64,000 nt of DNA from Shewanella gelidimarina (GTDB lineage Bacteria > Pseudomonadota > Gammaproteobacteria > Enterobacterales > Shewanellaceae), in contig NZ_JAKIKW010000002.1 in NCBI RefSeq assembly GCF_023283945.1, forward strand, positions 248,001 through 312,000. The letters run 5' to 3'. The notes beneath the pieces were generated by a model. It was not told the origin of the DNA. It saw nothing but the letters and a program-made list of their open reading frames with translations, and did not search any database. The position numbers and the translations under genes are program-made. Shown here in pieces: positions 1 through 10,555 of this stretch (its first letter is position 1; each line of letters starts with the position of its first letter).

Positions 1-38
1 TTACAACCACCACGATTACCATCGTGGGGGCGGGCTAA
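1..38 (+). CDS. thrL: thr operon leader peptide, C-terminal end (partial)
   Basis: The frame beginning at base 3 reads Thr-Thr-Thr-Thr-Ile-Thr-Ile-Val-Gly-Ala-Gly-stop (stop at 36-38). This is the Thr/Ile-rich run and Gly-Ala-Gly end typical of the threonine operon leader peptide of gammaproteobacteria. The start codon lies before the window. In the known mechanism, stalling of the ribosome on Thr and Ile codons when charged tRNA is scarce prevents formation of the terminator immediately downstream. Its position just before an attenuator and thrA makes the call firm despite the truncation. Confidence 0.85.
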   Translation, partial: TTTTITIVGAG

Positions 39-64
39 GCACAATCTGATATAAGTTAAATATC

Positions 65-97
65 AAGCCCGCTCCCCACAAAGGAGCGGGCTTTTTT
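65..97 (+). terminator. thr operon attenuator (intrinsic terminator)
   Basis: An 11-bp GC-rich perfect stem (AAGCCCGCTCC at 65-75 pairing with GGAGCGGGCTT at 82-92) is followed by a T run. It lies between the leader peptide stop and thrA. With the Thr/Ile codons upstream this is a classic transcription attenuator for thrABC. Confidence 0.9.
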
Positions 98-130
98 GTT
101 TCTTTAGTGGCGCGGCACAAGGAGTTTTCG

Positions 131-2596
131 ATGAAAGTAATGAAATTTGGTGGTACCTCGCTTGCAAATTGGCAGCGATTTAGAGCAGCGGCAGATATTG
201 TTATCCAGTCGGCAAAGACAGAAAGCACTGCTGTTGTACTGTCCGCACCCGCAACGGTCACCAATGGCTTAATTGAAATGGTTGAGGTTGCTGTTAATGG
301 TGGTGACTATAAAGCCGTTTTAGCCAAAGTAGAGCAAGTGTTTAATGCTTTGTACGGTGACGCTGCTAGCACACTAACAGATGAACAAAATCAAAGACTC
401 GGTGAACGTTTGCTGCAGCAGATGAAGTTTTGGGGCGATAAGCTGGCCGGAATGAGTTTGCTTAATGAGTGCCCAGAGAGTGTCGAAGCGGCGGTGTTAG
501 TGGGGGGAGAAAAATTGTCTTCAGCTTTGATGGTTGAGGTGATGAAAGCTGCTGACTACCCATCGGCACTATTGGACCCTGAATCATTGCTGGTGGGTTA
601 TGGCCCACGTTTAGAGTCAGCTGTTGATATTGAAGCGAGTAAGCTACGCTTTAGCGCATTAAACTTAAGTGATGCTCATGTTTGGGTGATGCCTGGTTTT
701 ACCGCAGGAGACAGTGAAGGAAAAATTGTTACATTAGGGCGCAATGGCTCCGACTATTCTGCGGCGGTGCTCTCAGCTTGCTTACAAGCGAGTTGCTGCG
801 AGATCTGGACTGATGTTGATGGCGTTTATAATACCGACCCACGTGTGGTTGCTGACGCTAAACTGCTACCTCAAATGAGTTATCAAGAGGCTATGGAAGT
901 TTCTTACTTTGGTGCAAAGGTGCTGCACCCAAAGACTGTGGCTCCTATCGCGCAGTACCATATTCCTTGTTATATCCGTAATACGCTCAACCCTAAAGCT
1001 GTCGGGACGCTAGTGTCCAACGCACCTGATGAAACAGGGCTGAATGTTAAAGCGATCTCCAATCTTGATGATCAAACGATGTTTGATGTTTCGGGGCCAG
1101 GAATGAAAGGCATGGTGGGCATGGCCAGTCGTACATTAGGCGCAATATCACGCTCGGGTGTTTCCGTTTCACTGATTACGCAAAGCTCGTCTGAATACAG
1201 TATTAGTTTCTGTGTTTCCACCGAAGACGCTGCCAAAGCCAAACATGCGCTGGAGCAAGAGTTTGAGCTCGAACTTAAAAGTGATCTGTTAGAGCCGATA
1301 GAGATGCGCCATCAGTTGGCGATAGTGTCACTGATTGGTGATGGCATGCGCACCCATAAAGGTGTCGCGGCAAAGTTTTTCCAAGCCCTCGCACAAGCAA
1401 CCGTTAATATTGTCGCCATTGCCCAGGGATCTTCAGAGCGTTCAATCTCAGCCGTTATTGAGCAGCGAAAAACCAAACATGCTATTTCGGCATGCCACCA
1501 ATCTTTCTTTGATGTTCAGCACTATCTTGATGTTTTCCTTGTGGGCTGCGGCAATGTTGGCGCGGGGCTACTTGAACAGATAAAACAGCAGCGCCAAATG
1601 CTTAAAGAGCAGCATATCGCCGTACGGGTTTGCGGTATTGCGAATTCAAAGCAGATGTTATTGGATGCTAAAGGCATCGATTTATCGAGCTGGCAAGAGC
1701 TGTTAGCAGAGTCAAATCAAGCCGCGAGTATCGATGAGATGCTGGTATGGGCTAAAGAGCAGCAGTTACTTAACCCTGTGCTCGTTGACTGTACTTCAAG
1801 TGAGTTTGTGTCTGATCAGTATTTAGCGGTGATGAATTCAGGCTTACACGTGGTAACGCCAAATAAAAAGGCCAATACTCGTGACATGGATTACTACAAG
1901 GCATTGCGTCAAACAGCGCTAAAACAGCGTCGTCAGTTCTTGTATGAAACCACTGTCGGAGCCGGCCTACCTGTTATTGATAATCTTAAAAAACTGTTAT
2001 TCGCGGGTGATAAGTTGCTGCGTTTTAACGGTGTATTGTCTGGCAGTCTTTCGTACATTTTTGGCATGTTAGATGAGGGGATGACTCTGTCTCAAGCCAC
2101 CAGTATTGCAAGAGAAAAGTGTTTCACTGAGCCGGATCCACGTGAGGACTTAAGCGGTATGGATGTTGCTCGTAAAGTGCTTATTTTAGCCAGAGAAGTC
2201 GGTATGGAGCTTGAGCTGTCTGACATCAATGTAGAGTCTGTATTGCCAGAGTCATTTGATGCATCGGGTGACGTTGAAGCGTTTATGGCAAATTTACCCT
2301 CAGCAGATGAAGCAATAGCACAACGTGTTGAAGCGGCAAGGGCTGAAGGTAGAGTACTGCGGTACGTCGGTCAAATTGATGACCAAGGCTGTAAAGTTAA
2401 GATTGCAGAGGTGAATGCAAACGATCCGCTATACAGTGTTAAAGGTGGAGAAAACGCATTAGCATTTTATAGCCTCTACTATCAGCCCATTCCATTCGTG
2501 CTTAGGGGTTATGGCGCCGGAACGGACGTGACAGCAGCTGGAGCGTTCGCTGATATTTTAAGAACCCTTAACTGGACTCGTGAGGTTGGAATATGA
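131..2596 (+). CDS. thrA: bifunctional aspartate kinase I / homoserine dehydrogenase I
   Basis: An 821-aa protein carrying out the first (aspartate to aspartyl phosphate) and third (aspartate semialdehyde to homoserine) steps of threonine synthesis. The N-terminal kinase domain starts with the KFGGTS motif. ACT regulatory domains occupy the middle (about residues 310-460), as expected for Thr feedback inhibition. The homoserine dehydrogenase half begins near residue 470 with a GCGNVG nucleotide-binding loop. The ATG at 131 is chosen over the in-frame start at 107 because AAGGAG (119-124) lies 6 bases upstream of it and the protein then begins directly with the family's N-terminal motif. The end overlaps thrB by 4 bases (ATGA). 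Length matches the enterobacterial enzyme. Confidence 0.97.
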   Translation: MKVMKFGGTSLANWQRFRAAADIVIQSAKTESTAVVLSAPATVTNGLIEMVEVAVNGGDYKAVLAKVEQVFNALYGDAASTLTDEQNQRLGERLLQQMKFWGDKLAGMSLLNECPESVEAAVLVGGEKLSSALMVEVMKAADYPSALLDPESLLVGYGPRLESAVDIEASKLRFSALNLSDAHVWVMPGFTAGDSEGKIVTLGRNGSDYSAAVLSACLQASCCEIWTDVDGVYNTDPRVVADAKLLPQMSYQEAMEVSYFGAKVLHPKTVAPIAQYHIPCYIRNTLNPKAVGTLVSNAPDETGLNVKAISNLDDQTMFDVSGPGMKGMVGMASRTLGAISRSGVSVSLITQSSSEYSISFCVSTEDAAKAKHALEQEFELELKSDLLEPIEMRHQLAIVSLIGDGMRTHKGVAAKFFQALAQATVNIVAIAQGSSERSISAVIEQRKTKHAISACHQSFFDVQHYLDVFLVGCGNVGAGLLEQIKQQRQMLKEQHIAVRVCGIANSKQMLLDAKGIDLSSWQELLAESNQAASIDEMLVWAKEQQLLNPVLVDCTSSEFVSDQYLAVMNSGLHVVTPNKKANTRDMDYYKALRQTALKQRRQFLYETTVGAGLPVIDNLKKLLFAGDKLLRFNGVLSGSLSYIFGMLDEGMTLSQATSIAREKCFTEPDPREDLSGMDVARKVLILAREVGMELELSDINVESVLPESFDASGDVEAFMANLPSADEAIAQRVEAARAEGRVLRYVGQIDDQGCKVKIAEVNANDPLYSVKGGENALAFYSLYYQPIPFVLRGYGAGTDVTAAGAFADILRTLNWTREVGI

Positions 2597-3525
2597 GCGT
2601 AACCATTTATGCGCCCGCTTCAATGGGCAATGTGGGTGTGGGTTTTGACTTGCTCGGTGGGGCATTAGCCCCAATAGATGGTGGTTTACTTGGCGATAAA
2701 GTGACTGTTGAAGCGGCTGAGCAAGGATTAACATTGAGCGTAATAGGGCATTGGGCCAACAAGCTACCCGCTAATCAGAGCGAGAATATTGTTTATCAGT
2801 GTGCAACGTTTTTCCTTGAACATTTAGGCAAAGATGTTGGGCTTAAGCTCACGCTAGAGAAGAACTTACCCGTTGGCAGTGGTTTAGGTTCGAGTGCCAG
2901 TTCCGTTGTGGCAGCACTAGTGGCACTGAATGAATATTTTGATAATCCTTTTTCTGAGCAGGAAGTGCTTCGACTGATGGGAGATTTTGAAGGCAAAATT
3001 AGTGGTTCGGTACATTACGACAATGTCGCGCCATGTTTTCTTGGCGGTATGCAATTAATGCTTGATACGCCGCAGGTTATTTGTGAGCCGATACCAACGT
3101 TTAAACAGTGGTATTGGGTGGTCGCCTATCCAGGGATCTCGTTATCGACGGCACGAATGCGCCAGTTGATGCCAGAGCAGTATTCGAAGCAAACCACAAT
3201 TGATTTTGGTCGTTACCTCAGTGCTTTTGTGCACGCTTGCTATAAGCAAGACGACGCACTTGCTATCTCGGTACTAAAAGATGTACTTGCTGAGCCTTAT
3301 CGGGCAGCAGAGATCCCTAACTACCAACACGCCAAGTCTGCTCTTGCCGAGATAGGTATGCTAACAACGGGGATATCTGGCAGTGGGCCTACATTGTTCA
3401 CCATTACTGATGATATAGAAACAGCAAGAGTTGCTAAGCAGTGGCTAGATGAACATTATATTGATCAAGCATTAGGCTTTTCACATATTTGCCAAATTGA
3501 TGATTTAGGGGCTCGTCGAGCCTAA
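2593..3525 (+). CDS. thrB: homoserine kinase
   Basis: A 310-aa GHMP-family kinase phosphorylating homoserine with ATP. The glycine/serine-rich ATP-binding signature [12 protein letters not shown] sits near residues 93-104, and the C-terminal GISGSGPT motif is present. The start codon overlaps the thrA stop (ATGA), indicating translational coupling in the thr operon. Length equals that of the E. coli enzyme. Confidence 0.96.
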   Translation: MSVTIYAPASMGNVGVGFDLLGGALAPIDGGLLGDKVTVEAAEQGLTLSVIGHWANKLPANQSENIVYQCATFFLEHLGKDVGLKLTLEKNLPVGSGLGSSASSVVAALVALNEYFDNPFSEQEVLRLMGDFEGKISGSVHYDNVAPCFLGGMQLMLDTPQVICEPIPTFKQWYWVVAYPGISLSTARMRQLMPEQYSKQTTIDFGRYLSAFVHACYKQDDALAISVLKDVLAEPYRAAEIPNYQHAKSALAEIGMLTTGISGSGPTLFTITDDIETARVAKQWLDEHYIDQALGFSHICQIDDLGARRA

Positions 3526-3615
3526 GTTGCAAAGCACGAAAGTGAAATGAATAACGTGTAATAAAACGTGTAATAAAAACTATCAATACAGCATTGAGAA
3601 TCAAAGGACGTCGTC

Positions 3616-4902
3616 ATGGAATTGTATAATCTGAAGCACCCATCCCAGGTGGTAAGCTTTACCCAAGCGGTTAAATTAGGGCTTGGAAAAGACCGTGGGC
3701 TTTTCTTTCCAAAAAATATTCCTACATTAGATGATATCGATGGCTTACTGGCACTGCCGTTTGTGGAGCGCAGTAAAAAGGTCATCGGTGCTTGGCTAGC
3801 TGAAGAATTGGGGCAAGATACCGTTGACCGTTTAGTTGAGCGAGCCTTTAATTTTGAGCTGCCGTTGGTACAAGCAGACAAGGACTTGTATAGCTTAGAG
3901 TTATTCCATGGTCCGACGTTGGCCTTTAAAGATTTTGGCGCACGCTTTATGGCGCAGTGCTTAAATGCGTTGGCAAAAGACGAAAAAATCAATATTTTAA
4001 CCGCGACTTCTGGCGATACTGGCGCTGCGGTAGCGGATGCATTTTACGGGCTGGATAATATCAATGTCGTCGTGCTCTATCCTAAAGGTAAAATCAGTGT
4101 ACTGCAGGAAAAAATGTTTACGACGCTAGGTGACAATATTCACACTGTGGCTGTCAGTGCTGATTTTGATGCATGCCAAACCTTGGTTAAACAATCATTT
4201 GAAGACAGCGATATTCGTGATGGCTTACACCTAAACTCTGCTAACTCAATTAATATCAGCCGCTTATTGGCTCAGATTTGTTACTACTTTGAAGCCGTCG
4301 CGCAGTTTAAGAAAACGAATAACTCAGATCCTGTTATAGCAGTGCCAAGCGGTAATTTTGGTAATCTGACAGCAGGTCTATTTGCTAAAGCGATGGGATT
4401 GCCGATTAAGCGCTTTATTGCCGCAACCAATAGCAATGATACCGTGCCACGTTATCTCGACAAGGGAGAATGGTCCCCGCAGCTGACCGTTGCGACTATG
4501 TCGAATGCGATGGATGTCGCCGAGCCAAGCAACTGGCCTCGAGTTGAAGCCATTGTTAAGGCGATGAACTGGTCATTAGCCGATATTAAAGGTATTGGCG
4601 TGTCAGAGGCGGATACCGCCGATTCTGTCAAAGGGCTTCATGCCGTGGGTTATTTATCTGAGCCACATGCTGGTATTGCGGCGTTTGCTTTAAAGCAAAC
4701 GATGGCGACAGGTGAAAAAGGTATCTTCCTAGGGACTGCCCACCCCGCAAAATTTAACGAAGTGGTTGAGCAGATCTTGGACATTGAGCTGCCTCTGCCG
4801 CCCGCACTTGCGAACGTGGTACCTAAAACCATTTTGTCAGCCAATTTGCCAGCAGACTTTGACGCATTAAAGCGGCACTTATTTAGTATTTTAGTTAAAT
4901 AG
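3616..4902 (+). CDS. thrC: threonine synthase
   Basis: A 428-aa PLP enzyme converting O-phosphohomoserine to threonine, the last step of the pathway. The probable PLP lysine is Lys105 within LAFKDFGA, and the phosphate-binding SGDTGAA and PSGNFGN motifs are visible. The gene is third in thrABC but is separated from thrB by 90 bases, longer than is typical; that gap contains a 12-base tandem duplication. The start ATG is preceded by AAAGGA. An intrinsic terminator follows at 4927. Confidence 0.96.
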   Translation: MELYNLKHPSQVVSFTQAVKLGLGKDRGLFFPKNIPTLDDIDGLLALPFVERSKKVIGAWLAEELGQDTVDRLVERAFNFELPLVQADKDLYSLELFHGPTLAFKDFGARFMAQCLNALAKDEKINILTATSGDTGAAVADAFYGLDNINVVVLYPKGKISVLQEKMFTTLGDNIHTVAVSADFDACQTLVKQSFEDSDIRDGLHLNSANSINISRLLAQICYYFEAVAQFKKTNNSDPVIAVPSGNFGNLTAGLFAKAMGLPIKRFIAATNSNDTVPRYLDKGEWSPQLTVATMSNAMDVAEPSNWPRVEAIVKAMNWSLADIKGIGVSEADTADSVKGLHAVGYLSEPHAGIAAFALKQTMATGEKGIFLGTAHPAKFNEVVEQILDIELPLPPALANVVPKTILSANLPADFDALKRHLFSILVK

Positions 4903-4926
4903 CCGGAATTATAACGACTCACCATT

Positions 4927-4959
4927 AAAAAGAGCAGCTGTTATAGCTTCTCTTTTTTT
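4927..4959 (+). terminator. intrinsic terminator after thrC
   Basis: AAAAAGAG (4927-4934) pairs with CTCTTTTT (from 4950), enclosing a smaller AGCT/AGCT hairpin, and continues into a T run. It closes the thr operon. Confidence 0.75.
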
Positions 4960-5159
4960 GTGGTGAAAGTGTAGGTTATGTGCTTTTTTATCGACTTTGG
5001 AGTGGGGTTGCTGCTGCAATGTCATTGAGCTTGGTTGTAGCTGTTAACAAATGGGGCGGAATGTATTAGTTAGATCTACTTTAGCGTGACTTAGATCCCA
5101 TTGTTTACTCAAGATATTTTATATTGTGCGGCGCAGTTTTTATAAAAGGTGTCGTATCA

Positions 5160-5450
5160 GTGTTACGTTTTGTCGTCAGTGTATTGTTACTCAGTTTGTT
5201 AAGTGGTTGTGCCAGTGAAGAATTTCAGCTGTACCACAGGATAAATGAAGCATACGATTTTGAAGTCACCCACTGTGATAGTTTTGCAATGGTTAGAGGC
5301 ATAGGACACGGAGAAAATGCTCTCGAAGATGCCAAACTAAGTGCTATAAAGCAGGGTGAAGAGCTCGAAGGAACACACATCGTCTGGTTACAAATCGACT
5401 TAGGCGAGCCAACTAAAGTGGTCGCGGTTATCTATAAGTGCCTAATGTAA
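5160..5450 (+). CDS. small lipoprotein, DUF4156-like
   Basis: A 96-aa product if started at GTG 5160, where an AAAAGG-like ribosome site lies about 10 bases upstream. A TTG start at 5124 would add 12 residues ahead of the signal peptide and is less likely. The N-terminus has a hydrophobic segment ending in the lipobox LSGC, so it is probably an acylated lipoprotein. The mature part has one Cys near the start and one near the C-terminus (YKC), with a central AIKQGEELEGTHIVWL segment. This pattern resembles the DUF4156 family from memory. Function is unknown. It stands alone between the thr terminator and the convergent nfo gene. Confidence 0.65.
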   Translation: MLRFVVSVLLLSLLSGCASEEFQLYHRINEAYDFEVTHCDSFAMVRGIGHGENALEDAKLSAIKQGEELEGTHIVWLQIDLGEPTKVVAVIYKCLM

Positions 5451-5471
5451 TCATCTGTATTAGCCTTGTAT

Positions 5472-6329
5472 TCAGGGTGCTTTAGCTAAACTGCGTAGCC
5501 AATTAATCTCTTCAGGCCACAGCTCTGCACTGGTTGTTTCTAGAATGAGCGGAATGCCCTTAACTGCTTCAAGTGTCATTAGCGTCGCAAACGCTTCTGC
5601 CCCTATTTCCCCCTTACCCAGAGATTCATGACGATCAACGCGGCTGTTAAGCCCTGTTTTACTGTCGTTTAAATGCATGGCTTTGAGATATTGATTACCA
5701 ACGATTTTATCAAATTCATCGAAAACGGCCTTGCAGCTTATTTGACTGCGAATATCATATCCTGCGGCAAACATATGGCAGGTATCGATACAAACTCCGA
5801 CGCGTGACTTATCTTCAACGCCGTCAATTATCTGCGCGAGTTGCTCAAAACTATGACCGAGATTTGAGCCTTGACCTGCGGTATTTTCGATCACGGCAGT
5901 TACCTTACTTGAACGCGCCAGTGCACAGTTTATCGACTCGCTTATTCGCGTTAGGCATTTATCGGTGTCAATTTGTCTTAGGTGGCTACCGGGGTGAAAA
6001 TTAAGCAGGGTTAAACCTATTTGTTCACATCGGGCAATTTCATCATAAAAAGCTTCACGTGACTTGGTGAGTAGCTCGTCATCTGGGTGCCCCAAGTTAA
6101 TCAGATAGCTGTCATGGGGTAAAATAGCATCCATTGAAATGTTAGCTTTGTGACAGTTTTCTTTAAATAGCACTATTTGCTTTTCATCTAGCGCCTTGCT
6201 TGCCCAGCGGCGCTGATTTTTAGTAAACAACGCAAAAGCGTTAGCGCCGATAGCAGCAGCATTTATGGGGGCATTTGCTATGCCGCCAGAAGCACTAACA
6301 TGTGCGCCTATAAAGTAGTTCGGTTGCAT
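5472..6329 (-). CDS. nfo: endonuclease IV (AP endonuclease)
   Basis: A 285-aa TIM-barrel, trinuclear-zinc enzyme that cuts DNA 5' to abasic sites in base excision repair. It shows the family signatures GAHVSASGG at the N-terminus, the Glu of [26 protein letters not shown] and DRHESLGKG, which carry His, Asp and Glu zinc ligands. Length matches E. coli Nfo (285 aa). The gene is single, converging with the small lipoprotein gene. Confidence 0.97.
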   Translation of the reverse strand: MQPNYFIGAHVSASGGIANAPINAAAIGANAFALFTKNQRRWASKALDEKQIVLFKENCHKANISMDAILPHDSYLINLGHPDDELLTKSREAFYDEIARCEQIGLTLLNFHPGSHLRQIDTDKCLTRISESINCALARSSKVTAVIENTAGQGSNLGHSFEQLAQIIDGVEDKSRVGVCIDTCHMFAAGYDIRSQISCKAVFDEFDKIVGNQYLKAMHLNDSKTGLNSRVDRHESLGKGEIGAEAFATLMTLEAVKGIPLILETTSAELWPEEINWLRSLAKAP

Positions 6330-6551
6330 TGTTTCTTCCTGTATTTTTTGTTGATTAATTCAGCTGACGACCTGACAACATTAGTTTCAACGGTAATAGT
6401 TTCTATATTGGGTAAATAAGTGGTTGTAAATTAGTCTGATTTTGTTGATCTCTGTCACGATGATACACAATCGCTTTTTGTTATAGTTGGCCGTTATTCG
6501 TACTGTTTACTAATATTGTATCTAGTGGGGCGAATTTGGGTGGAGAAAACT

Positions 6552-7091
6552 ATGCTAGCCAGACTGATGCACGATCACAAGCATATTGGTATTTTGCTTA
6601 AGATTTTAAAGACAAAACACATTAAGCTAGCGGCAGGTGAGGGGATTAACTATAACTTAGTCCGCGATATTGTTGAATATATGCAAAGCTATGCTGAGCA
6701 CAGCCATCACCCATTAGAGGAGGTGATCTCAGAGTTTTATTGGAACAAGCTAGGCAGAGCCCATATTAATGAAACATTAACTGCAGAGCATAGAAAGTTG
6801 GTTGATTCGTCGGCATCTTTAATGGCGACACTCAATTTAATTCTAAGTGATGTGGTGGTGTCTAAAGAGCAGCTCGTCAGCGACTTAGAAGGTTACGTTG
6901 AACTGCAGCTGTCGCATATGGAGTTTGAGGAGTCGACGGTGTTTCCAAAATGGTCTGCTGTGATTACCGAAGAGGACTGGAACACGGTGGTGAAGATGTG
7001 TGATGCAAGGCTGATTGATGATCCGTTATTTAGCGAAAGTGACAATGTGCTGTTTGAGGAACTAAAAGAGTATATTGAAACAGCCGATTAA
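6552..7091 (+). CDS. hemerythrin-like HHE domain protein
   Basis: A 179-aa, mostly helical protein. The ATG at 6552 is chosen because GGAG lies 6 bases upstream; an upstream TTG in frame has no such site. Motifs expected of a di-iron hemerythrin fold are present: HDHKHI near residue 7, EHSHHPLEE near residue 55, a mid-protein EHRKL, and HMEFEESTVFP. Proteins of this family bind oxygen, NO or iron; the specific role here cannot be read from sequence. A symmetric terminator follows at 7108. Confidence 0.82.
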   Translation: MLARLMHDHKHIGILLKILKTKHIKLAAGEGINYNLVRDIVEYMQSYAEHSHHPLEEVISEFYWNKLGRAHINETLTAEHRKLVDSSASLMATLNLILSDVVVSKEQLVSDLEGYVELQLSHMEFEESTVFPKWSAVITEEDWNTVVKMCDARLIDDPLFSESDNVLFEELKEYIETAD

Positions 7092-7107
7092 CGATGTCGC
7101 TAGGATC

Positions 7108-7138
7108 AAAAAGAGCGCTATATGCGCTCTTTTTAGTT
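7108..7138. terminator. bidirectional intrinsic terminator
   Basis: AAAAAGAGCGC (7108-7118) pairs perfectly with GCGCTCTTTTT (7124-7134). The A and T runs make it usable on both strands, separating the hemerythrin gene from the convergent DUF3545 gene. Confidence 0.85.
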
Positions 7139-7145
7139 TACTTGT

Positions 7146-7334
7146 TTACATTAGGAGGCTGTCTAATTCACCGTCAAAGCCGTTGTCCATATCTTGCAGC
7201 TCTTTAAGCAAACGATATTTTTCTTTTAGCGCTTCAATTTCACGCCACTTACGCTTTTTATTGGAGCTTTTTGAGCGGCTTGTCGGCTTCTCAACGATAC
7301 TATCTAGCGCACTACCATAATCAAGTCTATTCAT
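7146..7334 (-). CDS. DUF3545 family small protein
   Basis: A 62-aa, highly charged protein with a basic central block (SNKKRKWREIEALKEKYRL) and a predicted helix, followed by an acidic end. The KRKWREIEA...LLKELQDMD pattern matches the DUF3545 family of Shewanella and Vibrio as I recall it. A strong AGGAGG site lies just before the ATG. It converges with the hemerythrin gene, sharing the terminator at 7108. Function unknown. Confidence 0.75.
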   Translation of the reverse strand: MNRLDYGSALDSIVEKPTSRSKSSNKKRKWREIEALKEKYRLLKELQDMDNGFDGELDSLLM

Positions 7335-7512
7335 GGCAACCTCCTATTGTTTATTTTCTCTTCAAATAAATAGCATGTTTTTCAAGCATAGTGCAACATA
7401 AATGTTTCATTTATGTTAACTGAGAGTGAAGTTTTAATGTTGGTTGAAATGATATATGGCTGATAAACATGAATCAAATTCATATTTTTTGGTGTAGCTA
7501 GCTGTGAGAACC

Positions 7513-7539
7513 AAAAAAGCCAGTCGAAACTGGCTTTTT
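7513..7539 (-). terminator. intrinsic terminator downstream of pgi
   Basis: AAAAAAGCCAGT (7513-7524), loop CGAA, ACTGGCTTTTT (7529-7539). It lies 29 bases beyond the pgi stop on the minus strand, ending the tal-pgi unit. Confidence 0.85.
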
Positions 7540-7567
7540 AAAGGAATGGTAATCGAGTACCGTTTGC

Positions 7568-9205
7568 TTATATTTTGTGCTGTTTGAATATATTAATTAA
7601 CGCATTGCTCGATGTATCTAAATCGGTGGCGGCGGTATTGACGGTTAGCCTGTCGAGAACATCGTTCCCCAATTGCTTACCTAGCTCAACTCCCCATTGA
7701 TCAAAAGAGTTAATCTGCCATATCGCACCCTGAACAAAGGTTCTGTGCTCATATAGCGCAATAAGGGCGCCTAATGTCGAAGGTGTTAGCTTATCCATTA
7801 ACAAGGTATTGCTTGGCTTATTACCTGGCATCACTTTATGCTGAGCAATAAGTTGCTTGTCACTGTCTGACAGTGAACTACCGCTAAGTTCAGCTAATGC
7901 TTCATCAAAGGTTCTGCCTTGCATTAATGCTTGGGTTTGCCCAAAACAGTTAGAGGCAAGTTGCACATGATGCTCACCGATAGGATTATGACTGTTAAGC
8001 GGCATAATGAAATCGGCAGGGATAAGTGCGGTACCTTGATGTAAAAGCTGGTGGTAAGCATGTTGTCCATTGGTCCCTTCACCGCCCCAAATTACAGGTC
8101 CAGTACTGTAGTCCACATCAGTACCGTTGAGCGTGACGGACTTGCCGTTACTCTCCATATCAAGCTGCTGGAAGTAAGCGGGTAACCCACGCAAATAGTG
8201 GTCATAGGTGAGCACAACATGAGATTGAGCATTAAAGAAGTTGCCGTACCATAAGGAGAATAGCCCCATTATGACGGGCATATTGTCTTCTAACGGTGTT
8301 TGCATAAAATGGTTGTCCATCTCATGTGCACCGGCTAATAATTCACGGAAGTGGTCCATTCCGACTAATAGCGCGATAGGTAATCCAATCGCTGACCAAA
8401 GTGAGTAACGTCCGCCAACCCAATCCCACATTGGGAAGATATTACTTGCATCAATCCCAAACTCTGTGGCTTTAGCAACATTAGAGCTAACAGCAACAAA
8501 GTGTTTAGCGACATCCGCTTGCGTTGCCCCTTGGGTCAAAAACCATTCTTTTGCACTGAGGGTGTTGGTCAACGTCTCTTGAGTGCTAAAAGACTTAGAT
8601 GACATAACAAACAGCGTTGTCTGAGGATCGAGTCCCTTGAGCTTTTCTGTAATTGAGGTGCCATCAACATTAGCAACAAAATGACAATTTAACTGACCTG
8701 TCCAATAAGGACGTAGTGCTTGGGAAATTATCTTAGGACCTAAAAATGACCCACCAATTCCAATACTCACAACATCAGTAATAGTCTTGCCGGTGTAGCC
8801 TTTCCATTCACCAGTCGTTACCGAGCGAACAAAGCTTTCCATTTTGTCTAAGGTTTGCTGAACCTCTGCCACAATATTGACACCGTCAACATGAATAACC
8901 TTATCTTTTGGCGCTCGCAGAGCGGTATGAAGCACCGCTCGTTGCTCGGTATTATTAATGATGTTGCCAGCAAACATTGCTTTGATTTTTTCTTCAAGCT
9001 TAGATTCTTTTGCCAATGCAAACAGCAGTGACAGAGTTTCTGTTGAAGCTCTATTTTTAGAGTAATCTAAAAGCAGTCCACATGCCTTGGTCGACATATC
9101 GTCAAATCGCTGTGGTTGTTGCTGGAACAGCTCTCGCATATGCGGCACTGTTGTACTGTGTTTTGCTAGCGCTTGCCAACTAGCAAGCTGAGTCAGTTCG
9201 GTCAT
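7568..9205 (-). CDS. pgi: glucose-6-phosphate isomerase
   Basis: A 545-aa cytosolic enzyme interconverting glucose-6-phosphate and fructose-6-phosphate. Clear family motifs include [12 protein letters not shown], the signature [19 protein letters not shown] and the GGEGTNGQH region with active-site Glu and His. Length is close to the E. coli enzyme (549 aa). It is the second gene of a tal-pgi operon with an 18-base gap, so transaldolase-generated fructose-6-phosphate feeds straight to this enzyme. Confidence 0.97.
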   Translation of the reverse strand: MTELTQLASWQALAKHSTTVPHMRELFQQQPQRFDDMSTKACGLLLDYSKNRASTETLSLLFALAKESKLEEKIKAMFAGNIINNTEQRAVLHTALRAPKDKVIHVDGVNIVAEVQQTLDKMESFVRSVTTGEWKGYTGKTITDVVSIGIGGSFLGPKIISQALRPYWTGQLNCHFVANVDGTSITEKLKGLDPQTTLFVMSSKSFSTQETLTNTLSAKEWFLTQGATQADVAKHFVAVSSNVAKATEFGIDASNIFPMWDWVGGRYSLWSAIGLPIALLVGMDHFRELLAGAHEMDNHFMQTPLEDNMPVIMGLFSLWYGNFFNAQSHVVLTYDHYLRGLPAYFQQLDMESNGKSVTLNGTDVDYSTGPVIWGGEGTNGQHAYHQLLHQGTALIPADFIMPLNSHNPIGEHHVQLASNCFGQTQALMQGRTFDEALAELSGSSLSDSDKQLIAQHKVMPGNKPSNTLLMDKLTPSTLGALIALYEHRTFVQGAIWQINSFDQWGVELGKQLGNDVLDRLTVNTAATDLDTSSNALINIFKQHKI

Positions 9206-9223
9206 TTTAGTAGTCCTACTTCA

Positions 9224-10180
9224 TTAAGACGTTAGTTCTGCTTTTAGCATGACTTCGAGTTTACCTTGGTCAATCGCAAAGTTACGGATCCCTTCAGCTA
9301 GCTTCTCTACAGCCATTGGCTCTTCATTAAACTCCCAGCGGAATTGTGCTTCAGACATTGCTGGCTCTGCTGCAACCATTTCTGTTGCTGGAAGTAGTTT
9401 TTGAACAATCGGTGTATTGCTATTAGATAACTCTTCTAATAATGCAGGGCCAATGGTTAATCTATCACAGCCTGCTAGCTCAATGATTTCACCAGTGTTA
9501 CGGAAGCTTGCACCCATAACGACGGTATTAAAACCATGACGTTTGTAGTAGTTGTAAATGTTAGTGACAGAAACAACACCCGGATCTTCACTTGCTGAAT
9601 ACTCAAGCCCGGTATCTTTTTTGTACCAATCTAGAATGCGGCCAACAAAGGGCGAAATGAGGTAAACACCCGCTTCAGCACATGCACGCGCTTGAGCAAA
9701 GCAAAAAAGTAGCGTTAGATTACAGTTGATGCCTTCTTGTTCGAGTTCTTTCGCTGCGCAAATACCTTCCCATGTAGAAGCTAACTTAATCAAAATACGT
9801 GATTTATCAATACCTGCTTCTTGATAAAGTTTGATGAGTTTATGGGCTTTTGCGATTGAGGCTGTTTTGTCAAAAGAGAGACGAGCGTCAACTTCTGTTG
9901 AAATACGGCCCGGAACAATTTTTAGGATCTCTAGACCGATATTGACGGCTAGTTTGTCACCGGCATCTTCAATCTGTTGCGCAACATCATTGCTTTGGCT
10001 TTTAGCCCAAGCAATAGCATTTTCAATTAGGCTACTATATTCAGGAATTTGCGATGCTTTTAGGATTAAAGATGGGTTTGTAGTGGCATCTTCTGGCTGG
10101 TAACGTTTTATGGCTTCAATATCACCAGTATCCGCAACTATGGTTGTGATGGGTTTAAGTTGTTCTAAAGTGTTGGCCAT
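9224..10180 (-). CDS. tal: transaldolase
   Basis: A 318-aa pentose phosphate pathway enzyme transferring a dihydroxyacetone unit between sugar phosphates. The Schiff-base lysine is Lys132 in [12 protein letters not shown]; the DATTNPSL motif is near the N-terminus. The ATG at 10180 is chosen instead of the upstream in-frame start at 10210 because it has an AAGGAT site and begins MANTLEQL, as expected for TalB-type enzymes (317 aa in E. coli). It is first in the tal-pgi operon. Confidence 0.96.
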   Translation of the reverse strand: MANTLEQLKPITTIVADTGDIEAIKRYQPEDATTNPSLILKASQIPEYSSLIENAIAWAKSQSNDVAQQIEDAGDKLAVNIGLEILKIVPGRISTEVDARLSFDKTASIAKAHKLIKLYQEAGIDKSRILIKLASTWEGICAAKELEQEGINCNLTLLFCFAQARACAEAGVYLISPFVGRILDWYKKDTGLEYSASEDPGVVSVTNIYNYYKRHGFNTVVMGASFRNTGEIIELAGCDRLTIGPALLEELSNSNTPIVQKLLPATEMVAAEPAMSEAQFRWEFNEEPMAVEKLAEGIRNFAIDQGKLEVMLKAELTS

Positions 10181-10555
10181 GTGAATTACATCCTTCTCAA
10201 TGAGCAGCATAAGTTTGATGGTTAATTAGCAGGTATTAAAAGCCATTTTTATGATCATTCCAACTAAATATGAAAAAAAATTACAGAAAAGTTGTAAAAA
10301 ATCAGTAAATGCGCTTTTTTTGGTAATATAACAACTAATTCTAGCGTCTAATTCTTGCTGTTTTATTAAACATTAGCTTTAGACGTGGGTAATAGGCATA
10401 AATATTAAGACATCGCCTTAAGCATTTATAGGCCAGTATAGTGACTGCCAGTGGCATTTTAACAAAAAAATGCTCACAACAGTGATGGTTGTGAGCAAAG
10501 TTCGGTAACTTACTTAATCGCTAACATTAAGTTGTTACATCATGATGATATCGAC
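10181..10555. other. non-coding gap between ompA-like gene and tal
   Basis: No convincing gene in this 375-base stretch. It holds the terminator of the OmpA-like gene (10463-10496) and, nearer tal, AT-rich DNA (about 10200-10350) that probably carries the tal-pgi promoter. I could not pick a single promoter with confidence. Confidence 0.6.
10463..10496 (-). terminator. intrinsic terminator of the OmpA-like gene
   Basis: GCTCACAAC (10472-10480) pairs with GTTGTGAGC (10488-10496). On the minus strand the stem is followed by a seven-T run (10464-10470). It lies about 60 bases past the OmpA-like stop. Confidence 0.85.

Noticed and set aside
16..264. Minus-strand open frame over the thr leader and thrA start
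   Set aside because: It is antisense to the attenuator and thrA, with no protein family features.
6440..6470. FNR-like site (TTGAT...GTCAC) upstream of the hemerythrin gene
   Set aside because: Only one half-site matches TTGAT-N4-ATCAA; too weak to report as a regulatory site.
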